Source: an uncultured Arthrobacter sp.
Lineage (GTDB): Bacteria; Actinomycetota; Actinomycetes; Actinomycetales; Micrococcaceae
DNA: 64,000 bases
Direction: 5' to 3'
Assembly (NCBI RefSeq): GCF_947495145.1
Contig: NZ_CANLXP010000003.1
Location: 124,001-188,000, forward strand
In this document: positions 31,390-40,341 of the stretch, in pieces
Position numbering within the stretch: position 1 is the stretch's first letter
How the letters are laid out: each line of letters begins with the position of its first letter
Made by a program: the position numbers and the translations under genes
The notes under the pieces: model-generated
What the model saw: the letters and a program-made list of their open reading frames with translations, nothing else
Told to the model about the DNA's origin: nothing
Database searches by the model: none

Positions 31390-31704
31390 ATGGCGTGGAT
31401 AGTGCTGGTTGTGTCCGGAGTGCTCGAGGCCGTGTGGGCTACAGCACTCGGGAAGTCCGAGGGATTCACCAAACTCTGGCCCACGGTGGTGTTCGGCGTT
31501 GGATTGGTGCTGAGCATGGCAGGTCTCGCCTGGGCCATGCGGACATTACCCACCGGAACGTCGTATGCCGTATGGGTAGGGATCGGAGCCGCGCTGACCG
31601 TCACCTATGCCATGCTTTTCGACGGTGAGGCAGCATCCGTGCTGAAGGTCCTGCTGGTGCTCGGAATAGTGGGATGCGTCATCGGGCTGAAAGTGCTGCA
31701 CTAA
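31390..31704 (+). CDS. gdx: SMR family transporter, SugE/Gdx-type guanidinium exporter
   Basis: 104 aa, 4 TM; MAWIVLVVSGVLEAVWATALGKSEGFTKLWP and LPTGTSYAVWVGIGAALTV Gdx signatures; guanidine riboswitch upstream. Confidence 0.92.
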   Translation: MAWIVLVVSGVLEAVWATALGKSEGFTKLWPTVVFGVGLVLSMAGLAWAMRTLPTGTSYAVWVGIGAALTVTYAMLFDGEAASVLKVLLVLGIVGCVIGLKVLH

Positions 31705-31738
31705 GCGAAGCGCCGGCGTGGGTCGCGAGGAAGAAAGA

Positions 31739-31770
31739 ACAGGCTCCGTCCCTTCAGGGGCGGAGCCTGT
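31739..31770. terminator. Intrinsic terminator between gdx and the tRNA cluster
   Basis: ACAGGCTCCG-TCCCTTCAGGGG-CGGAGCCTGT; minus-strand continuation is TTCTTTCTTCC. Confidence 0.85.
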
Positions 31771-31786
31771 CGCTTTGGCAGCTGAG

Positions 31787-31860
31787 AGCGGACGACGGGA
31801 TTCGAACCCGCGACATCCACCTTGGCAAGGTGGTGCTCTAGCCAGCTGAGCTACGTCCGC
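31787..31860 (-). tRNA. tRNA-Gly (anticodon GCC), copy 1
   Basis: GCGGACGTAGCTCAGCTGGCTAGAGCACCACCTTGCCAAGGTGGATGTCGCGGGTTCGAATCCCGTCGTCCGCT on minus strand. Confidence 0.95.
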
Positions 31861-31863
31861 GAA

Positions 31864-31888
31864 AAGGCGCCTCCCATGGAGGCGCCTT
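31864..31888 (-). terminator. Hairpin with short U tract between tRNA-Val and tRNA-Gly copy 1
   Basis: Minus strand AAGGCGCCTCC-ATG-GGAGGCGCCTT followed by TTC; 3 nt from the tRNA-Gly 5' end. Confidence 0.6.
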
Positions 31889-31891
31889 GCG

Positions 31892-31963
31892 TGGGCGATA
31901 CTGGGATCGAACCAGTGACCTCTTCCGTGTCAGGGAAGCGCGCTACCGCTGCGCCAATCGCCC
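31892..31963 (-). tRNA. tRNA-Val (anticodon GAC)
   Basis: GGGCGATTGGCGCAGCGGTAGCGCGCTTCCCTGACACGGAAGAGGTCACTGGTTCGATCCCAGTATCGCCCA on minus strand. Confidence 0.95.
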
Positions 31964-31987
31964 AGGTCTTGCAATATCACCGTATGG

Positions 31988-32058
31988 AGGTGGGGACGGG
32001 ATTCGAACCCGCGTATACGGCTTTGCAGGCCGCTGCCTCGCCTCTCGGCCACCCCACC
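31988..32058 (-). tRNA. tRNA-Cys (anticodon GCA)
   Basis: GGTGGGGTGGCCGAGAGGCGAGGCAGCGGCCTGCAAAGCCGTATACGCGGGTTCGAATCCCGTCCCCACCT followed by encoded CCA. Confidence 0.95.
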
Positions 32059-32112
32059 ATGACCCACCGAAGCAGGATCACCGACTGAAGCCGGCGAATA
32101 CAGTGACTTGCG

Positions 32113-32186
32113 AGCGGACGACGGGATTCGAACCCGCGACATCCACCTTGGCAAGGTGGTGCTCTAGCCAGCTGAGCTACGTCCGC
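32113..32186 (-). tRNA. tRNA-Gly (anticodon GCC), copy 2
   Basis: Identical in sequence to 31787-31860. Confidence 0.95.
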
Positions 32187-32388
32187 AGAGAAAATCGCCG
32201 TGTTCCAGTGAGCGTGTACCACCGGCTCGGCGTCTTTCCAACGAGTAAAAACAATATCGGAGGAACAGGGGTTCGTCCAATTGGGGGATCGTCGGAGCGC
32301 CTCGTTCGGGAGCCCGCATTCATGCGGTATACCGCGCTCATTAGGTCGCCGGTGCCGAACTGTCAGACGGGGATGACACACTTAAACC

Positions 32389-33324
32389 ATGACCGAGCCG
32401 CTCCTTGCCCGTTCCACAGAGCGCGGGCGCATGTATTCCAGATCCGTTTCGGAGCCACCACTGGTTCCTTCGATCACCACCGTGATTTCGCAGGCGCAGA
32501 ACTCTTCGCTGGACGGTTGGTTCGGGTATATGGCTGCCAGCGCCGTCGCACAGGACCCGCGTCTTGCCTCCTCGCTTGGCAATGCAAGCGAGATGCGAGC
32601 TGTGATCAAGGACGCTTCGAAAGCAGCCGAGCGATACCGGAATGATGCCGCGCGGCGCGGAACGCGGGTTCATTACTACTGCGAGCAGGTGGCGTTACGT
32701 GACCTCGGGCGGTCGCACCGGCTCGATGAGGCGCGCACAGACCTCGCCCAGCAGGGTGAGGAGGCCTTTGCTGCCCGCTTCGACGAATGGTGGGACCTCT
32801 ATCAGGTGAAACCGATCGCCCCCGAGATCACGGTCTGGAATGCCGAACTCGGCTATGCGGGCACCCTTGATCTCGTGGCGACAATCGGCGGGCGGCTCTG
32901 CATTCTCGATTTCAAGACCCGTGCCACGGACCGCGACGGGATGGTGAAACCGCTTGATGAGAAGGTAGTCATGCAGCTGGTAGCCGGTATGAAGGCTCAG
33001 GAGTCGCTGGTCGACCCGCATGCCGGTACCTGGGAACCGTGGAAGTACTCAGACAATCCCATCCTGCTCGGCGTGGCTATCGGCCAGACCGAGGTGCGTG
33101 CGCATCGAGCCAATCCGGAAGTCCTCAAGGAGCATTGGCATAAGTTCTGTGCCCTCCGCCGCGCGTGGGAAGCGGGTGGCAATGCAGCCGACGCCGGTCG
33201 CCCCCTGCTGGCGGTGCCGCCGCCGCCGCGCGCGGATGATGACGAGCCTGCCGCCTCCCGGGCGGCAAGCTCGGCGGCTCCGGACGACGCTCCGCGCCTG
33301 CCCGCGGACGCCAACCGCGGATAA
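32389..33324 (+). CDS. PD-(D/E)XK superfamily nuclease-like protein (RecB/Cas4-type fold)
   Basis: Motif set RRGTRVHYYCEQVA ... EITVWNAELGYAGTLDLVATIGGRLCILDFKTRA (E, GTLD, DFKT) ... VMQLVAGM. Confidence 0.7.
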   Translation: MTEPLLARSTERGRMYSRSVSEPPLVPSITTVISQAQNSSLDGWFGYMAASAVAQDPRLASSLGNASEMRAVIKDASKAAERYRNDAARRGTRVHYYCEQVALRDLGRSHRLDEARTDLAQQGEEAFAARFDEWWDLYQVKPIAPEITVWNAELGYAGTLDLVATIGGRLCILDFKTRATDRDGMVKPLDEKVVMQLVAGMKAQESLVDPHAGTWEPWKYSDNPILLGVAIGQTEVRAHRANPEVLKEHWHKFCALRRAWEAGGNAADAGRPLLAVPPPPRADDDEPAASRAASSAAPDDAPRLPADANRG

Positions 33325-33503
33325 CCCAGTCCCGAGCCGAGCAGGCGTGTACTCGACGACCGCTGAGGCGTCCGGCCCGTCCTACAATTGACCAAGCATC
33401 CTGAAAGCTGCCACCCGCGCTGCAGCTCTCGGGGGAAGTCGGGCATCAGCCGGATTTCCAAGGCGCAATTTTCCAAGACCAACAGGTGAGGACGCACAAC
33501 CGG

Positions 33504-34112
33504 ATGGCGGTTCTGAGTATCAGGATGATCGGTGATCCCGTACTGCGGACGCCCGCGGCGAAGGTGACCGAGTACGGTCCGGATCTGGCGCGGCTGGTGC
33601 ATGACATGGCCGAAACCATGCACAGCGTCAACGGCGTAGGTCTCGCCGCTCCGCAGGTTGGGGTAGGGCTGCGGGTTTTCACCTACGCAATGGACGGCGA
33701 TGAGGGGCATGTAGTCAATCCGGAGCTGATCGTTTCAGGTGGTCTCCAAACCGGGGATTCCGAGGGCTGTCTCTCCGTCCCGGGGATCGGCTTCGCGCTT
33801 CCGCGCGCTGATGAGGTGGTGCTTCGGGGTTTTGATGTCGCGGGTCATCCCGTGCATCTCGACGCCACGGGGATGCTCGCTCGCTGCTTCCAGCATGAGA
33901 CAGACCACCTGAACGGACGTCTCTACATCGATCGGCTCGAGGGAGAGGACCGCCGTGCAGCCATGCGCGCAATTCGGCACGCCCGGTACAGCGACCTGAC
34001 TACAGAAACCCTTACCAAGCGCTCGACGAAGGTTGGATCGGCATTCGGCATCGGCGCTTCCTTGACAAAGCACGTCCGGGAGCACGGGAAACACGGGGAA
34101 ACGGGCGCATGA
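33504..34112 (+). CDS. def: Peptide deformylase
   Basis: GVGLAAPQVGVGLRV, EGCLSVPG, QHETDHLNG. Confidence 0.97.
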   Translation: MAVLSIRMIGDPVLRTPAAKVTEYGPDLARLVHDMAETMHSVNGVGLAAPQVGVGLRVFTYAMDGDEGHVVNPELIVSGGLQTGDSEGCLSVPGIGFALPRADEVVLRGFDVAGHPVHLDATGMLARCFQHETDHLNGRLYIDRLEGEDRRAAMRAIRHARYSDLTTETLTKRSTKVGSAFGIGASLTKHVREHGKHGETGA

Positions 34113-35026
34113 GGCTGTTGTTTGCCGGTACGCCGCAGGTAGCAGTGCCGTCGCTGAGCGAGCTTCGCCGCGCCGGACATAGCGTAGTCGCCGTCCTTAC
34201 CCGCGAAGATGCTCCTGTCGGGCGGAAGAAAGTGCTTACACCGAGCCCGGTTGCACAGGCAGCAGCCGATGCCGGACTGCAAGTCATCAAGGCAAACCGT
34301 ATCGATCAGCCGGTGATCGCTCGCCTGGCGGCGCTGGACCTCGACGCGGCTGCGATCGTCGCCTACGGCGGTCTTGTCCCGCCCGCTGCCCTCCAGCTGC
34401 CCCGGTTCGGCTGGATCAACCTGCATTTTTCGCTTCTGCCGGCATGGCGGGGAGCTGCGCCGGTCCAGCACGCGCTGATCAACGGCGACGACATCACTGG
34501 CGCATCGACCTTCCTCCTCGAGGAAGGGCTGGACACCGGCCCGGTTTTCGGAACCCTGACAGAGACCGTCCGCCAGGAGGACACAAGCGGTGCGCTCCTC
34601 GAACGCCTCTCTGAAAGCGGTGCGGCCCTCCTTTCCCAAACCTTCTCCGCGCTCGAGCAGGGGCGCGCTGTCCCTGTTCCGCAGCGGGGTGAGGTGTCCC
34701 TGGCTCCGAAACTTTCCAGCACGGACGGAAGAATTCGTTGGACTGACCCGGCATTGGCCATCAAGCGTCGGATCAGCGGCGTAACACCGGAACCCGGGGC
34801 ATGGACCATCCTTGGAGGGCAGCGCATGAAGCTCGGGACCGTAAAGCTTCGCCCCGAGCTTCTGGAGATACCCCCGGGCGCACTTGTCGGAAGAGAGGGA
34901 GCGGTGCTCGTCGGGACAGGTTCACATGCCGTGCAACTGACTGAAGTTCAGCCCGCCGGCCGCACTATGCTCGCGGCCCCGGAGTGGTTCCGGGGCGCAC
35001 GCCGAGAGGATTTGGTGTTCGAATGA
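34109..35026 (+). CDS. fmt: Methionyl-tRNA formyltransferase
   Basis: MRLLFAGTPQVAVPSL, NLHFSLLPAWRGAAPVQHALING. Confidence 0.97.
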   Translation: MRLLFAGTPQVAVPSLSELRRAGHSVVAVLTREDAPVGRKKVLTPSPVAQAAADAGLQVIKANRIDQPVIARLAALDLDAAAIVAYGGLVPPAALQLPRFGWINLHFSLLPAWRGAAPVQHALINGDDITGASTFLLEEGLDTGPVFGTLTETVRQEDTSGALLERLSESGAALLSQTFSALEQGRAVPVPQRGEVSLAPKLSSTDGRIRWTDPALAIKRRISGVTPEPGAWTILGGQRMKLGTVKLRPELLEIPPGALVGREGAVLVGTGSHAVQLTEVQPAGRTMLAAPEWFRGARREDLVFE

Positions 35027-36522
35027 CGCCTGAACATCGCCCGGGAGAATCAAGCCGGCGCAACGAGCGGGGGCGTGAGCGCAACAGATCCGGTACCCGC
35101 AAATTCTCCGCTACGGCGCCGGGAGAGCGGACGCGGCGAGCGGATCCTGCCCGCCTGGTCGCCTTCGAAGTCCTTCGGGCGGTTGCTGCCGACGACGCCT
35201 ACGCAAACCTGGTCCTGCCGACCAGTATCCGCAAGCACCGACTCGGCCGTCAGGACGCGGGTTTTGCAACCGAACTGGCTTACGGCGCGCTCCGCGGACA
35301 AGGCACCTACGATGCCATCCTCGCGCGGTGCGTCGACCGCCCGCTCGAGCAGCTTGATCCGGCTATCCTCGACGCGCTGCGCCTCGGCGTTCACCAGTTG
35401 ATGGCAATGCGGGTGCCGCCTCACGCCGCGCTCGATCAAACAGTCGGTCTTGCTCGAGCCGTAATCGGCGCCGGACCTTCCGCACTCATCAACGCGGTGC
35501 TCAGGAAAGCTTCGCGCCGCTCCTTCGTCGAGTGGCTGGAGGTGTTGACAGCGGGCGTCGAGGATCCGATTCGTGTCAGTTCGCTGCGGCACAGTCACCC
35601 GGAATGGATTGTGCGCACCATGCGGCAGAGTCTGGTGGGTCATGGGCGGCCGGTAACCGAGATTGATGACCTGCTTGAGGCGGACAATGCTGCGCCGACC
35701 GTCAATCTGGTAGCGCTGCCGGGTCTCGGGACCCTGGACGAAGCCATCGAGGCCGGAGCCCGTCCAGGAGAGCTGGTGGAGGGGTCGGCATTGTTCGCTG
35801 CTGGAGACGTCGGCCGGCTTGAATCCGTCCGGTCCGGCAGGGTCAGGGTGCAGGATGCCGGGTCTCAGCTGGTTGCACGGGCGCTGGCGGCCGTTGAGCT
35901 CGACGGTCCGGCACAAGGCGGTGAGCAATGGCTCGATCTATGTGCGGGCCCCGGCGGCAAAGCGGCGCTGCTGGCCGCGATCGCAGCACAGCGTGGACAC
36001 AGCCTCGTGGCGAACGAACCAGCAGAACATCGGGCAGCGCTGGTCCGGCAGGCGCTTGCTGCGGTGGACCCGGCAGTCTGGGGCGTGCGGGTGGGCGACG
36101 GCCGCACCATCGGGAGCGCCTACCCGAACGGGTTTGACCGCATCCTCGTCGACGCACCGTGCACAGGTCTCGGTGCACTTCGCCGTCGCCCCGAGGCCAG
36201 ATGGCGCCGCAAGCCCTCGGACCTTGCAGAATTGGGGCCGCTCCAGCGCGCCCTGCTTTCGGAGGCGCTCGACACGTTGCGCCCGGGAGGCGTGGTGGCG
36301 TATGTGACCTGTTCCCCGCACCCCGCCGAAACGACCGCCGTCGTACAGGATGCACTGCGAGGCAGGGAAGGGTTCTCGCTGATCGACGCCGGCCCTGTTC
36401 TCGACTCGGTGAGCAAGACAGGTTCCCTTAATGCCGGCCATGATCTGACGGCACAGCTGTGGCCGCACGTTCACGGCACCGATGCAATGTTCCTCGCTTT
36501 GATCCGCCGGGCGGCGGATTAG
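35023..36522 (+). CDS. rsmB: 16S rRNA (cytosine-C5)-methyltransferase RsmB/Fmu
   Basis: NusB-like N-terminus, LDLCAGPGGKAALLAA, DRILVDAPCTGLGALRRRPEARWR, YVTCSPHPAET. Confidence 0.94.
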   Translation: MTPEHRPGESSRRNERGRERNRSGTRKFSATAPGERTRRADPARLVAFEVLRAVAADDAYANLVLPTSIRKHRLGRQDAGFATELAYGALRGQGTYDAILARCVDRPLEQLDPAILDALRLGVHQLMAMRVPPHAALDQTVGLARAVIGAGPSALINAVLRKASRRSFVEWLEVLTAGVEDPIRVSSLRHSHPEWIVRTMRQSLVGHGRPVTEIDDLLEADNAAPTVNLVALPGLGTLDEAIEAGARPGELVEGSALFAAGDVGRLESVRSGRVRVQDAGSQLVARALAAVELDGPAQGGEQWLDLCAGPGGKAALLAAIAAQRGHSLVANEPAEHRAALVRQALAAVDPAVWGVRVGDGRTIGSAYPNGFDRILVDAPCTGLGALRRRPEARWRRKPSDLAELGPLQRALLSEALDTLRPGGVVAYVTCSPHPAETTAVVQDALRGREGFSLIDAGPVLDSVSKTGSLNAGHDLTAQLWPHVHGTDAMFLALIRRAAD

Positions 36523-36558
36523 CGTTTTCCAAAATGCCATCCCAATGAAAGGTTGTCC

Positions 36559-37212
36559 ATGAGATCCTGCTGTATCCACCCGAGCATCCTGTCCGCCGAC
36601 TTCGTCAACCTGCAGTCCGAACTGGACCGCATCTCCTCGGCGGACTCGGTGCATGTGGACGTGATGGACAACAGCTTCGTTCCCAACCTGACGCTGGGGC
36701 TGCCTGTGGTGAAGCGCATTCAGGCGGTGAGCCCCGTACCGCTGGACGTGCACCTGATGATTGACGACGCCGACCGCTGGGCGCCCGAGTACGCAGCTGT
36801 GGGCGTCGCCTCCGTGACGTTCCATGCAGAAGCGGCTCAGGCCCCCATCCGTTTGGCCCGCGAACTGCGCTCAGGTGGCGCGCGGGCGGGCATGGCTCTT
36901 CGTCCTGTCACCGCCGTCGAGCCTTATCTGGACATGCTCGGCGAGCTGGACATGCTGCTGATCATGACCGTAGAGCCGGGGTTCGGCGGGCAGTCCTTCC
37001 TTGACGTGATGCTCCCGAAGATTCGGCGGGCAGCAGAAGCTGTCCGCGGCGCTGATCTTCCCGTCGCCATCCAGGTTGACGGCGGTATCACCGAGGAAAC
37101 TATTGTCCGTGCAGCCGAGGCCGGCGCAACTGTGTTCGTTGCAGGGTCTTCCGTCTACGGCGCCGACGATCCCACTGCGGCCATTACCGCCCTCCGGCGG
37201 GCAGCGTCCTGA
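36559..37212 (+). CDS. rpe: Ribulose-phosphate 3-epimerase
   Basis: [50 protein letters not shown]. Confidence 0.97.
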   Translation: MRSCCIHPSILSADFVNLQSELDRISSADSVHVDVMDNSFVPNLTLGLPVVKRIQAVSPVPLDVHLMIDDADRWAPEYAAVGVASVTFHAEAAQAPIRLARELRSGGARAGMALRPVTAVEPYLDMLGELDMLLIMTVEPGFGGQSFLDVMLPKIRRAAEAVRGADLPVAIQVDGGITEETIVRAAEAGATVFVAGSSVYGADDPTAAITALRRAAS

Positions 37213-37237
37213 ATCAGGCCCACGAGGTGGGCTGCAG

Positions 37238-37915
37238 CTACCCTGCGGGTATACCGGTGAGGCTGATTCGCAGAGCGCGAGCGTCGGCCGCCGCCTGGCG
37301 CAGCACGTTCTGGCGCGGGTCAGGGACCGGCAGGAGCGGCAGACGGGGGAGCACGCGATAGGGCGCCAGTTTGACGTGCGCCACGCATTCCGAGAACAGC
37401 TTGGCGTCCCCGCCGGGCTGCAGGCAGTCCGGGGCCCGCTCGGCAAACAGAGCCGCCGCCCTCTCGGCCGCCGTTTCGACCAGCGCGTCCGCCTGATTCG
37501 CCCTTCGCCGGGCGAACCGCTGCTGCGACCAGCCACCTGCTGCCGTTCGGGACTGGACATAGCGCGTGCCGTTCTTCGAGGCGATGAGCGTGCCTTTCCT
37601 GGCAAGGCCGACGCCATATCCGCCGCGCCGGATCAGGAGCAGCCCCACGGTTACGGGAACGGAGGCCTGCCGAATCAACTCCTTCACCGCGCGTCGGGGC
37701 TCGCAGGACACCGATTCGCCGGCAGTTTGATGCTGGCCGAAAGCAGCGAGGGGAGTTGTGATCTCGGCCGTGCAGCCATTTGCTGCCCGCAGGATGAGGA
37801 CGCCGGGTGCGCCGGCCGGCTGCTCTGCGGAAAAGGCTCCGTTGCGGTCGCCGAAGCGCTGCACCCAGCCCGCAAGGCGCTCTGGCGGGACAAGTACCGA
37901 CCGGTTGTCCTGCAC
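37238..37915 (-). CDS. acVLRF1-like peptidyl-tRNA hydrolase/release factor (Vms1-type)
   Basis: GGYGVGLARKGTLIASKNGTRYVQSRTAAGGWSQQRFARRRANQA resembles the VLRF1 core; GTG start with GGGAGGA SD. Confidence 0.78.
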   Translation of the reverse strand: MQDNRSVLVPPERLAGWVQRFGDRNGAFSAEQPAGAPGVLILRAANGCTAEITTPLAAFGQHQTAGESVSCEPRRAVKELIRQASVPVTVGLLLIRRGGYGVGLARKGTLIASKNGTRYVQSRTAAGGWSQQRFARRRANQADALVETAAERAAALFAERAPDCLQPGGDAKLFSECVAHVKLAPYRVLPRLPLLPVPDPRQNVLRQAAADARALRISLTGIPAG

Positions 37916-37974
37916 TGTGCTTTCCTCCCGGCCCTGGGCATTGAGTGTCAGAGGTTCACAGTAGCCTTGGCACT

Positions 37975-39441
37975 GTGAACGACCTATTCAGCCTTGACTC
38001 CGATGGGCATGACGACTCCGATGGGCATGACGATCCGGCTACTGCCCCGGGAACGGAGCGGAACCGGCCCCGCAGCCCACTGCCGGTGCGCATGCGTCCG
38101 CGGACGGTTGACGAAGTGGTCGGGCAGCAGCACCTCCTGGGAGTGGGTTCGCCGCTGCGGACCCTGGCCGGGGGTGAGCCTGCCGTTCGGACAGGTGCTC
38201 CGACGTCCGTCATCCTCTGGGGCCCACCGGGAACAGGAAAAACAACCCTGGCCCACGTCATCGCACGGGGCCCGGGCCGCAAGTTTGTGGAACTGTCCGC
38301 AATAACCGCAGGCGTCAAGGACGTCCGCCGGGTGATGGACGAAGCGCTGTCCAACCGCGACCTTCACCGCATTACCACGGTGTTGTTCCTTGATGAGATC
38401 CACCGGTTCAATAAGGCGCAGCAGGATGCACTCTTGCCGGGCGTTGAGAACGGTTGGGTGGTGCTCATTGCTGCCACCACGGAGAACCCGTCCTTTTCGG
38501 TGGTGTCCCCGCTGCTGTCGCGTTCTCTCCTGCAGACATTGCAGCCGCTCACCGAACAGGACATCGCTTCGCTGCTGGCGCGCGCGGTGGCGGACCCGCG
38601 CGGCCTGGGGGGAGAGGTCGTGCTCGACGAGGATGCGCTGGCGCACCTGGTTCGGCTCGCCGCCGGGGACGCCCGCCGGGGACTGACTGCGCTAGAGGCC
38701 GCTGCCGGCGTTGCACACTCTGCACTGTCGGAACCGGCAGCGGTCGAGGATGGGGACGAGGAAGAGGGTATAGCGCCGGGCAGCGACGGAGCCCAGCCTG
38801 GACCAGTACGCATCACCCTGCAGCACGCAGAGAAAGCCGTTGACGTCGCTGCCTTGCGCTACGACCGCGCTGGAGACCAGCACTATGACGTGGTCAGCGC
38901 GTTCATCAAGTCACTACGCGGCTCCGATGTCGATGCGGCACTGCATTATCTGGCCCGGATGCTCGAATCCGGTGAAGATCCCCGCTTTGTGGCGCGCAGA
39001 CTGATGATCTCGGCCGCGGAAGATGTTGGCATGGCAGACCCCACTGCGCTGCAGACGGCAGTTGCAGCGGCACAGGCGGTCCAACTGATCGGCATGCCGG
39101 AGGGCCGCATCATCCTCGCGGAGGCAGTGGTGCACATTGCCACGTCGCCGAAGTCCAATGCGGCCTACAACGGAATCAATCGCGCCATTGCCGATGTGCG
39201 GGCAGGCAAGGGGCAGGGCATACCCGCGCATCTCCGTGATGCGCACTATCCCGGCGCCCGGCAACTGGGGCACGGAAAAGGGTACGTCTATTCGCACGAT
39301 GAACCGCACGGAATCGCCGGCCAACAGTACGCACCGGATGACCTTGTGGGCACCGACTACTACCGTCCCACCGACCGGGGGGCCGAACGGACAGTCGCCG
39401 CGCGGCTCGAAAAGCTTCGCGCCATTATCCGGAAGAGCTAA
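37975..39441 (+). CDS. rarA: Replication-associated recombination protein A (AAA+ ATPase)
   Basis: [55 protein letters not shown] start at 37975. Confidence 0.95.
   Translation: MNDLFSLDSDGHDDSDGHDDPATAPGTERNRPRSPLPVRMRPRTVDEVVGQQHLLGVGSPLRTLAGGEPAVRTGAPTSVILWGPPGTGKTTLAHVIARGPGRKFVELSAITAGVKDVRRVMDEALSNRDLHRITTVLFLDEIHRFNKAQQDALLPGVENGWVVLIAATTENPSFSVVSPLLSRSLLQTLQPLTEQDIASLLARAVADPRGLGGEVVLDEDALAHLVRLAAGDARRGLTALEAAAGVAHSALSEPAAVEDGDEEEGIAPGSDGAQPGPVRITLQHAEKAVDVAALRYDRAGDQHYDVVSAFIKSLRGSDVDAALHYLARMLESGEDPRFVARRLMISAAEDVGMADPTALQTAVAAAQAVQLIGMPEGRIILAEAVVHIATSPKSNAAYNGINRAIADVRAGKGQGIPAHLRDAHYPGARQLGHGKGYVYSHDEPHGIAGQQYAPDDLVGTDYYRPTDRGAERTVAARLEKLRAIIRKS
37999..38034 (+). repeat. In-frame 18-bp tandem duplication in rarA N-terminus
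   Basis: TCCGATGGGCATGACGAC / TCCGATGGGCATGACGAT = SDGHDD x2. Confidence 0.95.
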
Positions 39442-39672
39442 GCACTGCTAGGATAGTGCGTTGACTGGCAAGTCGCGGCTCATTCATGCCCGCCGCCCAT
39501 GTCCGATGTATTCGGCCAAGGGAAGGCAGTGGCACAGTGAGGACCCGCGGACTGTAGTACCGGAAAGCGGCCCCTTCCGGCTCTCCGAACGTGGAGGCCA
39601 GCGACACTAGAAAGAGTTCACAGGCTGATCGCCGCTGTGAACTGCTTCGCCGCAAAACAGTGAAAGGTAAAC

Positions 39673-40299
39673 GTGGCTAACAACACACGTGCCCGCCGCA
39701 AGGTTCGCATTTCGCGTGCCCTCGGCATTGCTCTTACTCCCAAGGCTGAGAAGTACCTCGAGCGTCGCCCGTACGCACCCGGTCAGCACGGCCGTTCCCG
39801 CCGCAAGCAGGACAGCGACTACGCCGTACGCCTGCGCGAGAAGCAGCGTCTGCGCGCCCAGTACGGTATCCGCGAAGCCCAGATGACCCGCGTCTTCGAA
39901 GAAGCCCGCCGTACCGCCGGCCTGACCGGTGAAAACCTGATTGAGCTGCTCGAAATGCGTCTCGACGCACTCGTGCTTCGTGCCGGATTCGCGCGCACCA
40001 TCGCCCAGGCCCGCCAGCTCGTGGTTCACCGCCACATCATGGTTGACGGCGCCCGCGTTGACCGCCCGTCCTTCCGCGTCAGCGAAGGCCAGCTCATCCA
40101 CGTGCACAACCGCAGCGAAACCATGGTTCCGCTGCAGGTTGCCGCTGCAGGCGCACACCGCGACGTGCTCCCGGCTGTTCCCGGGTACCTCGACGTACAG
40201 CTTGAGAAGCTCCAGGCACGCCTGGTGCGCCGCCCCAAGCGCTCAGAGGTCCCCGTGACCTGCGAAGAGCAGCTTGTGGTGGAATACTACGCCCGCTGA
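39673..40299 (+). CDS. rpsD: 30S ribosomal protein S4
   Basis: MANNTRARRKVRISRALGIALTPKAEKYLERRPYAPGQHG; S4 RNA-binding domain. Confidence 0.98.
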   Translation: MANNTRARRKVRISRALGIALTPKAEKYLERRPYAPGQHGRSRRKQDSDYAVRLREKQRLRAQYGIREAQMTRVFEEARRTAGLTGENLIELLEMRLDALVLRAGFARTIAQARQLVVHRHIMVDGARVDRPSFRVSEGQLIHVHNRSETMVPLQVAAAGAHRDVLPAVPGYLDVQLEKLQARLVRRPKRSEVPVTCEEQLVVEYYAR

Positions 40300-40341
40300 T
40301 CCAGCGCCGATTTCGGCGTTTCAGCAGCACAACTGAACATC

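Noticed and set aside
31787-32186. Integrative element att site at the tRNA cluster
   Set aside because: The duplicated tRNA-Gly copies enclose only tRNA-Cys and tRNA-Val and no integrase, so a simple tRNA duplication explains the repeat
32311-32340. GCGGTATACCGC palindrome upstream of the nuclease-like gene
   Set aside because: Only 12 bp and isolated; could be an operator, but a single short palindrome in GC-rich DNA is weak evidence
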